Positions 37,201 to 45,011 of a DNA stretch of 64,000 bases are shown piece after piece; positions within the stretch are counted from its first letter, which is position 1, and the number at the start of each line of letters is the position of its first letter. The stretch lies in the NCBI RefSeq assembly GCF_001580995.1, contig NZ_LHZU01000130.1, positions 1 to 64,000 on the forward strand, given 5' to 3'. Made by a program: the position numbers and the translations under genes. This DNA is from Acetobacter senegalensis (lineage in GTDB: Bacteria > Pseudomonadota > Alphaproteobacteria > Acetobacterales > Acetobacteraceae). The notes under the pieces are model-generated. The model searched no databases, was not told the origin of the DNA, and saw only the letters and a program-made list of their open reading frames with translations.

Positions 37201-39833
37201 TTCCTAAAGCGGCAACAGGCGGTGGCTCGGTTCGCATTTTGCGAACCAACCTTCTTGCTCCAAGCGCTTTGGCGTTGCTATTGTCTGTCGCCCGCGTTGT
37301 TTTAAAAGCAAGGGATAGTCTTGCAGAACAGCTTGATCTGGCTGAATCCCTAGCCGCTCAAATCCCGCCATCCTTTCTACCCAGTTCATCTTCTACTCCG
37401 GAAGTGTTTGATATTCCGAGTATTCCTGAATTGGAATTCTTCAATGGTTACGGTGGGTTTGCAGACAATGGTAAGGCCTACGTTGTGGTGATGGCGCCCG
37501 GAAAAACGACGCCAGCTCCTTGGATTAATGTCATCGCCAACGAGAACTTTGGTTTTCAGGCAACGGCAGAGGGAAGTGGCCATACATGGGCACTCAACAG
37601 CCGGGAACATCAGATCACACCTTGGTCCAATGACCCGGTGAGCAACCCGCCAGGAGAAGTTTTCTACCTTCGTGATGAAGAAACACGTACCCTCTGGTGT
37701 CTGACAGCGGCCACGCGACGAGATGCCGCAGCGACTTATGTCACCCATCATGGCCGAGGTTATACGCGGTATGAGCGGATAGCCCACGGTATTGCCAGCA
37801 CCTTGCTGCAGTATGTCCCGACAATAGATCCTGTAAAGCTCTCGCGCATTCAGCTTCATAACCTTTCCGGACATCCCCGCACCTTGTCCATAACAAGCTA
37901 TGTGGAATGGGTGCTGGGGAGTTCCCGCACGAAAGCTGCATCTTTCATAACAACGGAAACTGACCCTGAAACGGGGGCGCTTTTTGCGAAAAACCGTTGG
38001 GATGACACATATGGGGCCCGCGTGGCGTTCGCCGATCTTGGTAGCTACGTCACAACAATTGCTGGTGATCGGACTGGTTTTATTGGGCGTAATGGCTCAC
38101 TGGACAATCCCAGAGCCTTTACGCATCCAGATGGCTTGCAAAGCGTGACAGGAGCAGGGCTTGACCCATGTGGTATCGCGCAAACTCTTGTGACTCTTCC
38201 TGCAAATGGCCGTGTGGAAATTGTCTTTCTTCTGGGGGAAGCTGCGGATGAGACCGAAGCAAGAAATCTTATCACCCAGTATCGTAATGCAGATCTTGAT
38301 GTCGTTCTTCAAACGGTTACGGAAAAATGGAACACAATATGCCATGCCGTTCAGGTTAGAACGCCTGATAGAAGCATGGATATCATGCTGAATGGCTGGC
38401 TTTTGTATCAGACCCTCTCCAGCCGCGTCTTGGCACGCGCAGGGTTTTATCAAGCGAGTGGAGCCTTTGGCTTCCGCGATCAGCTTCAGGACGGAATGGC
38501 GCTTGCCTTATCCTCTCCGGCGCTTGTTCGGAATCATCTTCTCCGTGCTGCATCCCGTCAGTTCCCTGAAGGAGATGTCCAACACTGGTGGCTTCCCCAA
38601 ACCGGTGCAGGCGTGCGCACCCATATTTCCGATGACTGCACCTGGCTTGCCTGCACTGTTGCCCATTACGTTGTGACCACAGGAGAGACCGCGGTTCTGG
38701 ACGAAAAGGTCGGCTTCCTTGAAGCCCCTCCTCTCCCCCTGACAGAACATGACCACTTTATGGTTCCTGCCCTCTCTTCTGAAAAAGCCACGCTGTTCGA
38801 GCATTGTGCCCGAGCACTTGATCATAGCCTTTCCGTTGGCACGCACGGACTACCGTTAATGGGCACCGGGGATTGGAACGACGGCATGAACAGGGTGGGA
38901 GAACAAGGCCGTGGAGAAAGCGTCTGGCTTGGCTGGTTCCTTTACAGCACGCTCAAGACGTTTATCCCTCTTGCTCTTGAACGCCATGATACCGTACGCG
39001 CTACACGATGGCAGAACCACACGGAAAAACTCGCCTGTGCCTTGGAACGTGCATGGGATGGAGACTGGTATATCCGTGCCTACTTTGATGACGGCACCCC
39101 TCTCGGTTCTCATAACAACACGGAATGCCAGATTGATGCCATTTCACAATCGTGGGCTGTTCTGTCCGGCGCGGCCTCTCCAGAACGGGCGCACCACGCC
39201 ATCCACTCCGCCCTTCAGCGTCTCGTTCGCCCGGATGACGGACTGATCCTCGTTCTCACGCCCCCCTTTGATAAAGCGACACCCGACCCAGGTTACATCC
39301 GGGGCTATCCGCCTGGTGTGCGCGAAAATGGTGGTCAGTATACGCATGCAGCCCTCTGGACCGTCATGGCCATTGCCGCGTTGGGTGACGGTAATCAGGC
39401 CCACGCGTTGTTCAGCATGATTAATCCCATCCACCACAGCCTGACGCAGGAGCAGTCTGACCGTTACAAACTGGAACCTTATGTTGTTGCAGCTGATATC
39501 TATTCTGAGCCCCCGCACAATGGACGAGGTGGCTGGTCATGGTACACTGGATCAGCAGGATGGATGCAGCGCGTAGGAATTGAATCCATTCTTGGTATTC
39601 GCATTGAAGGTGAAAAACTTTTAATCACCCCCTGTATTCCCAGGGAATGGCCCGAATTTGAGGTGACACTCCGCTGGCGAAGTGCTCAGTATAAACTCCT
39701 GATCAAAAACCCTAACGGAGTAAGCAACAACACACCTCGCTCCATTGTGGTGGACGATGTTTTGCTGGAAAATACAAATACCATTCTCCTGCGCGATGAC
39801 GGGGTATTACATCTGGTTATCATTACTCTTTGA
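31269..39833 (+). CDS. ndvB: Cyclic beta-1,2-glucan synthase (NdvB/ChvB type)
   Basis: This single 2854-residue frame matches the length and order of NdvB/ChvB. An N-terminal cytoplasmic region precedes membrane spans near 420-480. The GT84 glucosyltransferase domain has VITLDADTRLP near 642 and QRLHRWTRGDWQLLPW near 795. More spans lie near 840-930 and 967-1010. Two carbohydrate-binding/GH36-like regions follow, and the C-terminal GH94 phosphorylase domain has GTGDWNDGMNRVGEQGRGESVWLGW near 2532. The enzyme starts, extends, trims and cyclises beta-1,2-glucan from UDP-glucose; the product goes to the periplasm for osmotic balance and host interaction. AGGACGGAG precedes the ATG. No ndvA exporter is adjacent. 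Confidence 0.95.
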   Translation: MDASKASLEQEGPTSGYSNTSLWRRMFRLNMPKYWQDDCKPIKSEIFGIERLEAHARSLATAQTIAHKASASSHPLKHRLAENGVFLRKTDLAITEALQAGKQLTPAAQWLADNYALIDMQIRETSLDLSPAYYARLPKLASGPFEGLPRVFGVTWALIAHTDSHLQPDILCRYLLAYQSVSPLTVGELWAVPITLRIVLIENLRRTAHAIIENNNSRRAADSLADTLEDTRKEKKPDIQKVLASVDPVTLTPAFVARLVHRSRRLDAEKDPVLVWLGQRLADKKSSIEDTVRDDLQEQGAFNATIRNIITSLRMIAGQDWSEIFEQVCLIDKAFADYPSFTESDFASRDLYRKAIEDLALGSKESELDIAYRAIALAKKAQSTNPADPRRSDPGYYLLMEERFLLEEEIGFRSPLSRKLVRNFCRHGITGYSIAVFLLSFFFLSIPISISEGQYSPPLWLAVIIICASIPTSEAAIACINRLALRAVKVTMLPGLELLQGVPSHLRTIVVIPVLLTNEKTIKELLARLEMHYLATHDKSVHFALLSDWKDSDDEHAPDDDVLLQQAADGIKLFNQRFGSCESGDRFLLLHRRRIWSESEGVWMGWERKRGKLHELNRLLRGATDTTFLEDPYRHIPQGVRYVITLDADTRLPLETVRRLVGKIAHPLNVAQFNPETRRVEKGYAILQPRVTPSLPVGHQSTLFQKIYSTSSGIDAYSAAISDLYQDMFGEGSYAGKGIYDIDAFEAALAGRVPEASLLSHDLFEGIFARAGLASDIEVVEEFPTDYLVSSQRLHRWTRGDWQLLPWIISGTAKTTHPHDRLSGIARWKMLDNLRRTLWAPFTLLTLLACWFLLPENAAIWTLFVLVMAGLPAFLPVLPYIFPRREWITLRSYLSVIASHAANAGIMTALNLTFMAHQAFLMFDAISRTLVRVFITRRFLLQWVPAAQTVSLLEAGMKDYYIRMLPAPVFAGLITAYVAWSEPETLLLSGPLAVLWGLSPALALWTSRSPIIPSQSRPSRTDIRTLRLAARRTWFFFETFVTPSDNMLPPDNFQEDPSPVLARRTSPTNIGLYLLCTISARDFGWCGLQETVERLEATLETVEKLQKYRGHLYNWYSTETLSPLNPLYVSTVDSGNLAGHLITVASTCREWLTQTPPSDDWRAGLSDGITIAIMEITFRNGERLPLTKQQRVLLRSLGKLKSDVLSAPKDKTDRSLAALIKRAETIATHAAHLFPAAKNLAEISSPDPLFWATTPLRALESHLRDLSPSLQAGLSRRLQALEHQARQLADDMDFSFLRDSSRKLLSIGFLVPEDAMDSNCYDLLASEARLAVYFAIAKGDVPARDWFRLGRAITPSGSGAALISWSGSMFEYLMPSLVMRAPIGSLLQETNALIVQRQIAYGQSRNIPWGISESAYNVRDLEYTYQYSNFGVPGLGLKRGLAQDMVVAPYATMLAAMIDPQKAVANLIILEKIGARGRYGFYEALDYTPERVPEDQTVAIVHAYMAHHQGMSILAVADTVLNGIMRARFHDDPVIASAELLLQERAPDKGAVARPLPTEQALPPVASNTAARAGRYYDTAYTQEPVTHLLSNGRYTVMLTSAGSGYSNWQGQMLTRWREDRTLDHYGAYFYLKNLKTGYIWSSGIQPCGTIPDDYLVAFHEDRAEFSRRDGFMTTTLDIMVSAEDDAEVRHLTLSNTGHETVEIDITSYAELALLSQDADLAHPAFTKLFVQTEYLPETKALIGTRRRRSPDEPEIWVAHLVVSKLAVSMETDRAAFIGRGQTLRSPAAMIGKNALSGRTGTVLDASFSLRCRATLKPGSTTRISFWTMAASSREKLLDLIDTHKDAAALDRVRTLAWTQAQIQLRHLDITPPEADLFQRLAAHVLFSGSSLRAPSEKIRLGAGPQKALWEHGISGDLPLVVLSVKENTDTDIVRQILLAHEYFRLKQLAIDLVILNDHPSSYMQDLQTSLENLVRSLPKAATGGGSVRILRTNLLAPSALALLLSVARVVLKARDSLAEQLDLAESLAAQIPPSFLPSSSSTPEVFDIPSIPELEFFNGYGGFADNGKAYVVVMAPGKTTPAPWINVIANENFGFQATAEGSGHTWALNSREHQITPWSNDPVSNPPGEVFYLRDEETRTLWCLTAATRRDAAATYVTHHGRGYTRYERIAHGIASTLLQYVPTIDPVKLSRIQLHNLSGHPRTLSITSYVEWVLGSSRTKAASFITTETDPETGALFAKNRWDDTYGARVAFADLGSYVTTIAGDRTGFIGRNGSLDNPRAFTHPDGLQSVTGAGLDPCGIAQTLVTLPANGRVEIVFLLGEAADETEARNLITQYRNADLDVVLQTVTEKWNTICHAVQVRTPDRSMDIMLNGWLLYQTLSSRVLARAGFYQASGAFGFRDQLQDGMALALSSPALVRNHLLRAASRQFPEGDVQHWWLPQTGAGVRTHISDDCTWLACTVAHYVVTTGETAVLDEKVGFLEAPPLPLTEHDHFMVPALSSEKATLFEHCARALDHSLSVGTHGLPLMGTGDWNDGMNRVGEQGRGESVWLGWFLYSTLKTFIPLALERHDTVRATRWQNHTEKLACALERAWDGDWYIRAYFDDGTPLGSHNNTECQIDAISQSWAVLSGAASPERAHHAIHSALQRLVRPDDGLILVLTPPFDKATPDPGYIRGYPPGVRENGGQYTHAALWTVMAIAALGDGNQAHALFSMINPIHHSLTQEQSDRYKLEPYVVAADIYSEPPHNGRGGWSWYTGSAGWMQRVGIESILGIRIEGEKLLITPCIPREWPEFEVTLRWRSAQYKLLIKNPNGVSNNTPRSIVVDDVLLENTNTILLRDDGVLHLVIITL

Positions 39834-39921
39834 AAGATAATTGAGATGCTCTTCCGTGGTCTATCATTCGTAACTTTGGAAAGCGCATAGAGTTTTTTAC
39901 TCTTCTTACTCATGTTGAATG

Positions 39922-40330
39922 AGGTGTAGGGTTCTAAAAACCCTATGGTTTTATATGCGTGTCTATGATTTCATACCTCCTATGGTGATTGGGCTGTTCA
40001 ATCGCTTTGACGCAACCCTGCGGAACGCTGGTTATCTCCCAATGTCAGGCCAGATCCTGGACGCAACGCTGGTGGCGGCTCCAAAGCAGCGCAATACCAA
40101 CGCTGAGAAGGCTGATCTCCGGGCCGGCCGTATTCCTCAGGCATGGAAGGACAAAACGGCGAAGCTGTCCCACAAGGACCGCCATGCGCGCTGAACGCTG
40201 AAATTTACCAAGGCGAAACGGCAGAATGACGGAACGATCCCCTCAATGGATCTCGCCATCCCGTTCTTTGGTTATAAATCCCATGCTTCCATCGACCGGA
40301 AGTTCAGGTTGATGCCTCCATTCTGCTGAC
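39922..40330 (+). pseudogene. Decayed IS5-family element, copy A (internal deletion and nonsense codon)
   Basis: From about 39922 the sequence matches the left end of copy B (40613-40682) over some 62 bases. It then jumps straight into the middle of an IS5-type transposase (GLFNRFDATLRNAGYLPMSG near 39986). The N-terminal third is missing. At 40192 a TGA stands where the frame resumes unchanged (TLKFTKAKRQ), so a Trp codon has become a stop. The frame continues to about 40322 and is then truncated. The end carries a palindrome, TAGGGTT and AACCCTA, with spacer CTAAA. Confidence 0.8.
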
Positions 40331-40433
40331 GATCATATGTTCGCCCACGTTGTTTGCTGGGATTAAATTTTCATATATTCTATTGCAAATTTGTCATAAT
40401 ACAGTCATATTCATTGCGTTGGAGAGTTAAGAA

Positions 40434-40610
40434 ATGACCATGTATAGATATAAAATATCCGCCGCTGTCTGTATTACTTCTTTTTTATGCATGCTTGTTT
40501 TATTTATTCATGATGGACATAAATGCATACACGATTTCGCTTTTTGGTTATTTTGTTTTATTTTTTCAACACAAATATATGTTTTTCTCAAATTGCGGAA
40601 TGAAAAATGA
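40434..40610 (+). CDS. Small two-span membrane protein between IS remnants
   Basis: ATG 40434 opens a 58-codon frame with GGAGAG eight bases upstream. The product has a short basic N-terminus (MTMYRYK), a hydrophobic span at about residues 9-25, a polar turn containing HDGHKCIHD, and a second aromatic-rich span at about 34-52, ending in a charged LRNEK tail. It uses far more A/T than the surrounding genes, suggesting foreign origin. I recognise no family. A small membrane toxin, phage or plasmid gene, or chance frame would all fit; the ribosome site and topology favour a real gene. Confidence 0.45.
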   Translation: MTMYRYKISAAVCITSFLCMLVLFIHDGHKCIHDFAFWLFCFIFSTQIYVFLKLRNEK

Positions 40611-41200
40611 GACCTGGAGAGTTCTAAAAACTCCGTGGTTTTGTGTGCGTATCTGTGATTCCATGCCACCTGTGGTGATTGGGTGGATGAATAATCAAGC
40701 AGCCGGGTTTCTTTGATGTTGAAGTTTGAGCGGGCTTGGCGATCAGCTTGAAGCCTTTTCCCGGACTGTGGATTTTGAGGTGTTCCGCCCTGATCTGGAT
40801 CAGGCTCTGGCCTATTCGGATGGAAGCAAAGGCGGGCGTCCGCCCTTTGATGCAGTTCTGATGTTCAAAATCCTGATGATCCAGACGCTGAACAACCTTT
40901 CAGACGAGCGGACGGAATACCTGATCAACGACCGCCAGTCTTTTATGCGTTTCCTTGGTCTGGGCCTGTCGGACCGGGTACCGGATGCCAAAACGGTCTG
41001 GCTCTTTCGCGAGCGTATGACACAGGCGGGTGCGATCAATGGTCTGTTCAATCGCTTTGACGCCCCCTACGGAACGTTGGTTATCTCCCGATGTCAGGCA
41101 AAACGCCATAACCCTGAAATCAGGAAACAGGAGTTCAAAAAAACGGTTCTTCGATCTCTCCAGGTGCGTGCAAGCACTCACCTGCTGCGACAAGCCTAAC
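40611..41200 (+). pseudogene. Decayed IS5-family element, copy B (frameshifts and 3' truncation)
   Basis: The left-end sequence at 40613-40682 resembles that of copy A. A transposase start (KQPGFFDVE) near 40694-40720 is put out of frame by a small deletion after 40722. The main frame 40726-41199 reads SGLGDQLEAFSRTVDFEVFRPDLD and continues through the DDE N-terminal domain (GSKGGRPPFD, DRVPDAKTVWLFRERMTQAG). Near 41060 small indels change the frame (NRFDAPYGTLVI instead of NRFDATLRNAGYL), and beyond 41100 the transposase is lost. The element cannot be active. Confidence 0.82.
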
Positions 41201-41265
41201 GTGTGGACCGGAGAGTAACATTACTTAAAAAAGTAGCAATCATCGCCGAAGTGCCATCATGCACG

Positions 41266-41961
41266 TTATGGGTGATGGCTGGTAGAAGTGTCCGCGTCTC
41301 CATCGGCCGAAAGGCCACCACCCATAGTTCCGCCCGTGCCTCCTCCTCCCATTCCTCCAGCACCGCCGCCACCTTTTCCTCCGCCATCTTGACTACCTGC
41401 TCCTTTTTCACGCCCTCCGGAGCCGCCGGAAGGGCGGCTGGGGCCTTGGCGGGGAAGCTCAAGGTCCGACGGTATGCGTTCAATATCCAGTGCTTTACGA
41501 ATGAAATCTCGCAAAGCCACAACCAGATCATGTGTATGAACATTTCGGCCCTGAGCTAGCTCAGAGGCAGCCCGCACGGCCAGACGTACATGCTCTTCTG
41601 TTCCAAGGAGAATGATATCTGAAAGAGCGGATTCAACCGCGTCTCGGATGCGCCGGGCACGTTCCGAACTGCCTGATAGCTCAAGGGAGGCTATATCCGG
41701 TACGTCACCGTTACGCTCTTTTATATCCTTTAAGTGGAGCGGACTAACGCTAAGATCGCCCGTAAAGGAGCCTCCCAATGTTTTATAAGCCGCAATCAAC
41801 GTTTTGACGCGCTCATTGATTTGCCGGTTTAAACGTTCTCTGCGCTGCTGAATTGTCAGCATCATGAGCAGCCGAACACCTACGCCAAGCAAAGTGAGTA
41901 AGACCAGCCCAATAATGGTTATCAGGGTGCTATGCCACGAACTAAAATCCGCATTATGCAA
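41266..41961 (-). CDS. Single-span membrane protein with Gly-rich C-terminus, unrecognised
   Basis: This 231-residue protein has one membrane segment at about residues 10-35 (LITIIGLVLLTLLGVGVRLLMML). A charged helical domain follows (QQRRERLNRQINERVKTLIAAYKTLGGSFTG, SSERARRIRDAVESALSDIILLGTEEHVRLAV, to about 165). The low-complexity tail is almost all Gly, Ser and Asp after residue 175. The N-out or N-in topology is not clear. I recognise no named family with certainty. The tail could be a flexible surface or binding segment. It lies just beyond the decayed IS5 copy B, with no sign that the IS truncated it. Confidence 0.7.
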   Translation of the reverse strand: MHNADFSSWHSTLITIIGLVLLTLLGVGVRLLMMLTIQQRRERLNRQINERVKTLIAAYKTLGGSFTGDLSVSPLHLKDIKERNGDVPDIASLELSGSSERARRIRDAVESALSDIILLGTEEHVRLAVRAASELAQGRNVHTHDLVVALRDFIRKALDIERIPSDLELPRQGPSRPSGGSGGREKGAGSQDGGGKGGGGAGGMGGGGTGGTMGGGLSADGDADTSTSHHP

Positions 41962-42176
41962 AGTAAGTTCCTTCTGCTTTTCCGTTCAAGAGTATGATCA
42001 GTCAGAAATTTCAGATCACTATAATATCTGTCGTGCTGTTTAGCATGCAGCCTCCCTCATGAAGAGGCGACATTGCAGTAGCCGTCACCATAACATATGT
42101 GGCAGCATCCTACCCTGCCCCCAGCAATGGGCGAAGGACGTGTGTTCCCAACCTCACAGAGATTAAGAGAGCGTCT

Positions 42177-42210
42177 TCATCTGATTACCAAAGAAACAAC
42201 TATCAGATGA
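42177..42210. repeat. 9-bp perfect inverted repeat between two reverse-strand genes
   Basis: TCATCTGAT (42177-42185) and ATCAGATGA (42202-42210) are exact reverse complements around a 16-base loop. It lies just downstream of the EF-hand gene on its strand, with no T-run, so it may be a weak terminator, an mRNA stabiliser or an operator for the gene at 41266-41961. The rest of the 287-base gap shows nothing. Confidence 0.5.
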
Positions 42211-42248
42211 GAGCAAATTCATAAGGATGAACGAGCGGAGATTTCGTC

Positions 42249-42791
42249 TTAGTCAATCAAGAAATCGAGCGCGTAGGATGCCTGATCGACTGATCGCTTT
42301 TGCCCCAAAATATGTAGAGATGGGTCATGAGGGACCAGACAGTTCACCAGCCAGACTGTATCAGGACCGGAGCCATGATTGAGATAGGCCAGATGATATG
42401 AGCCTCTCTTTAGAAAAGTCTGGACGTTAAATTGCAAACTGATCACGCCGGTTCCTGCTTTTAGTTCGGCAATGGCGGGAAACGTGCTTATCGCCAGCCG
42501 CAGCGGGAGAGTTTTTCCATTCAGCGAAAAAGACAGCCCCTTGGCTACCTGCAAAGCATACGCATGTTGCTCTTGGGGTGTAAGAATTCCATTGCCGTTT
42601 TGGTCAATTTGCTTGAGCACTCTTTCAGCCACCTCCACGCCCGGCGTCAGCCTTAGGTGGAGTGTAATAAGATCCTGCGCCAGATCAATCGTGGTAGCTT
42701 GGAGATATTCGTCCAGCCGATGCGCTGATGCCGAAGAAAACGACGTCATGAGAGCGATAACAGCGAGCAGCCCCTTTTTCCCAAGGCTCAT
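42249..42791 (-). CDS. Exported EF-hand-like protein, second gene of a DUF3500 pair
   Basis: This 180-residue protein has a signal peptide ending near SASA-HRLDEY. A conserved HRLDEYLQATTIDL follows, resembling the periplasmic domain that precedes the membrane part of HupE-like proteins. One EF-hand calcium loop, DQNGNGILTPQE, lies near residue 62. No membrane spans follow the signal. The start overlaps the DUF3500 stop by four bases, so the two are co-translated and may work together in the periplasm. Function unknown; calcium binding is inferred from the loop. Confidence 0.75.
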   Translation of the reverse strand: MSLGKKGLLAVIALMTSFSSASAHRLDEYLQATTIDLAQDLITLHLRLTPGVEVAERVLKQIDQNGNGILTPQEQHAYALQVAKGLSFSLNGKTLPLRLAISTFPAIAELKAGTGVISLQFNVQTFLKRGSYHLAYLNHGSGPDTVWLVNCLVPHDPSLHILGQKRSVDQASYALDFLID

Positions 42792-43993
42792 GGGAGCGTA
42801 AACCGGCTGCCATAGCTGTTTGTCGGATCACGATAGACCGTATGCACATGCATAGTGGGATCATCACCGACACCTTGCGGCGAGAATTCGATCAGGAGGC
42901 GCGGCCCCTGTATCCGGTAGTAGGATGAACCATTTCGGCCCGGTTCATGCGTCGTCGGACCGCTCCATGCAAACCAGGTTTCGTCCAGATCGCCTCTGAT
43001 CTCCTTCAGGCGTGGTGCAGCATACGTATCATTAATGATTCCTGCCCATTCGCTGATCACTCCCATCAACATGTCCTTTTGAGCAGTTGTCAGGAATGAT
43101 CCCTTTAATCCTTCGGGAACAATCGTCTCACCATCATGGCCTGGCCCCTGAACCAGATCTTCTACCTTGTAGCTCAAAATAGCCTGTTGGCGTTGTTTCT
43201 CGTTCAGAGAGTCCAGAAACGTGAAAGCCTTGTCGTTCTCACCAGCCAGAACATGCACTGTCTTGCCGCCGGCCTGATAGAGTGCTGGCTGCGCCCCAGT
43301 CAGCGTTGGGGTCATCACGCCGTGCGCACCGTCGATAACAATATTCAATCCCAGATGATGGCCGCCGAACTGAACCATCCATGGAGCTGTCTCTGACGGC
43401 TGACCAAAGATTGCAATGGTATAGGCTGCCTTGCCTGAAGCAAAAGGTGTGCCACCGTCGGCAAGCGCTTGATCGGACCCCATGATGTCCAAAACCTTCT
43501 GATACCCCTTCGTGCTCAGAAGGGTGGCCAGAAGATGCAACGCGGCTTCACGCTGCGTTGCTGTTAGCTGCCCCATTCTTATGCCCGGACGCGGCACATC
43601 ACTGACCGGAAAATTTGACCAGACTGCTATCCCGTATTGTTCACCAATAAAACCACCCGGCGGCCCCATTCCCGGCCCGCGTGCCGTTGGGGACGCGGCC
43701 TTCACATCCGTCACGGGTTGCACGGGCTGGTTGGGTGCCCTCCTGCGGAAGCGGGCCAAGGTGCCGTGTTTAAGTGGGGTAAACGGAAACTGCACAGAGG
43801 CTCGTTTCTGCGCATCAAGGGTTGTCAGAAATGATTTTGCTGCCGTCATCGCAGATTGCGTCTGATTAGCGGGCATGTTTGTTACCGAAGATGTTGGGAG
43901 CGATTCAGCCTTTAATGCGGGTGACCCATATGCCGTAATAAACGTGATAACTGGAACCAGTCCGCTAACCACAAAAATAGAGTTCCGCATCAA
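42788..43993 (-). CDS. DUF3500 family exported protein
   Basis: This 401-residue protein has an N-terminal signal (ending near ALKA-ES). DUF3500 hallmarks include RASVQFPFTPLKHGT near 63, GIRMGQLTATQREAALHLLATLLS near 138, VQFGGHHLGLNIVI near 206, YYRIQGPRLLIEFSPQ near 358, and the closing HVHTVYRDPTNSYG. The conserved GGHHLG and HVHT His pairs could bind metal, but no activity is known to me. It is the first gene of a two-gene unit with the EF-hand protein. Confidence 0.85.
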   Translation of the reverse strand: MMRNSIFVVSGLVPVITFITAYGSPALKAESLPTSSVTNMPANQTQSAMTAAKSFLTTLDAQKRASVQFPFTPLKHGTLARFRRRAPNQPVQPVTDVKAASPTARGPGMGPPGGFIGEQYGIAVWSNFPVSDVPRPGIRMGQLTATQREAALHLLATLLSTKGYQKVLDIMGSDQALADGGTPFASGKAAYTIAIFGQPSETAPWMVQFGGHHLGLNIVIDGAHGVMTPTLTGAQPALYQAGGKTVHVLAGENDKAFTFLDSLNEKQRQQAILSYKVEDLVQGPGHDGETIVPEGLKGSFLTTAQKDMLMGVISEWAGIINDTYAAPRLKEIRGDLDETWFAWSGPTTHEPGRNGSSYYRIQGPRLLIEFSPQGVGDDPTMHVHTVYRDPTNSYGSRFTLP

Positions 43994-44095
43994 ATTCCTA
44001 CACCATTGTGCTGACCTACAGTCAGTTACATCTTCATTCCTCGGGCCGGAAAGGCGAAGCCACTCCGGCGCTGGTTTCTCACATAGTCTTATCTC

Positions 44096-44725
44096 TTATT
44101 TCTCAGTATCTTCAAAGCGGCTCACCTCAATTCCTGTGCCGACCGGCAAAAGAACGCTGGACATGCCCGGCAAAGCACGAATTGCACGGCCATAACGTTT
44201 CACGTCTTCCGTTCCGGGCCGGATCATGTTGTCAGCCACAACAATCGCGCCCTCATTGAGGTAGGGGTAAAATGCCTCCAGGCAGGGAGCATACAGATCC
44301 TTCCACAGATCGACGAAAACGAAATCTACCTTTCCAGACAATTCCCTGATCATTTGCACGGCGTCGCCAATACGGAAATCGATCCACCCTGCCAGACCAG
44401 CCTGTTCGGCCATCTTCTTTGCGTAAGCGCTTTTGTATTCGTGCAACTCCATCGTAATCAGCCGTCCTCCGGACGCGCGAGCAGCGTCTGCCAGCCAGAT
44501 ACCGGAATAACCAAAAGACGTGCCAAGTTCGAGGATGGTTGGCTTCTCCAGACTTCGGGCAAGGATATTCAGGATCTGCCCGGTCTCCGGCCCAATAGCA
44601 CGCATGCGCTGATCCTGACCTCCATCGCGACCTCCGGGTGCTTCTGTCCGGGGCCCGGCACGCTCCTCGTGCATCCGTGCGTGATAGCGATCGAGAACTG
44701 CCGAAATCTTCTCGTCCATCGTCAT
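44096..44725 (-). CDS. SAM-dependent O-methyltransferase (class I, COMT-like)
   Basis: The start at 44725 is chosen because GAAGGGAAAT lies just upstream; the in-frame ATG at 44785 adds 20 unconserved residues. The 209-residue protein has the SAM motif ILELGTSFGYSGIWLA (near 64), LITMELHEYKSAYAKK (motif II, near 90), and VDFVFVDLWKDLYAPCLEAFYPYLNEGAIVVADNM (near 130). The Asp and Asn would bind a divalent metal, as in catechol or caffeoyl-CoA O-methyltransferases. The substrate is not deducible. It stands alone, with about 285 bases of AT-rich, gene-free sequence upstream. Confidence 0.88.
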   Translation of the reverse strand: MTMDEKISAVLDRYHARMHEERAGPRTEAPGGRDGGQDQRMRAIGPETGQILNILARSLEKPTILELGTSFGYSGIWLADAARASGGRLITMELHEYKSAYAKKMAEQAGLAGWIDFRIGDAVQMIRELSGKVDFVFVDLWKDLYAPCLEAFYPYLNEGAIVVADNMIRPGTEDVKRYGRAIRALPGMSSVLLPVGTGIEVSRFEDTEK

Positions 44726-45011
44726 ATTTCCCTTCAGGCGAGTTGCTGGCAACTTTGTGAAATCGGGCTCTTTTCTACCTGGCACGGAGACTGTTTTTTC
44801 GAGGGAGGCGGGTTTTTCTTTTTAATTCAATGGGATATTCTTAAATTTTCTAAGCGCCACGCAGTCTTGGTCTCTCGTTGTTTACGCATGAACCTACAGA
44901 ACCTAAGTGTGCATATCAGTAGAATGTCAGTGTTACCGTCCCAACATCGGGGGCTAGGCAAAAGCATCTTAAGTTTTCCTGCCTGCGGTCTGAAATGCGG
45001 GCAAAACACTC

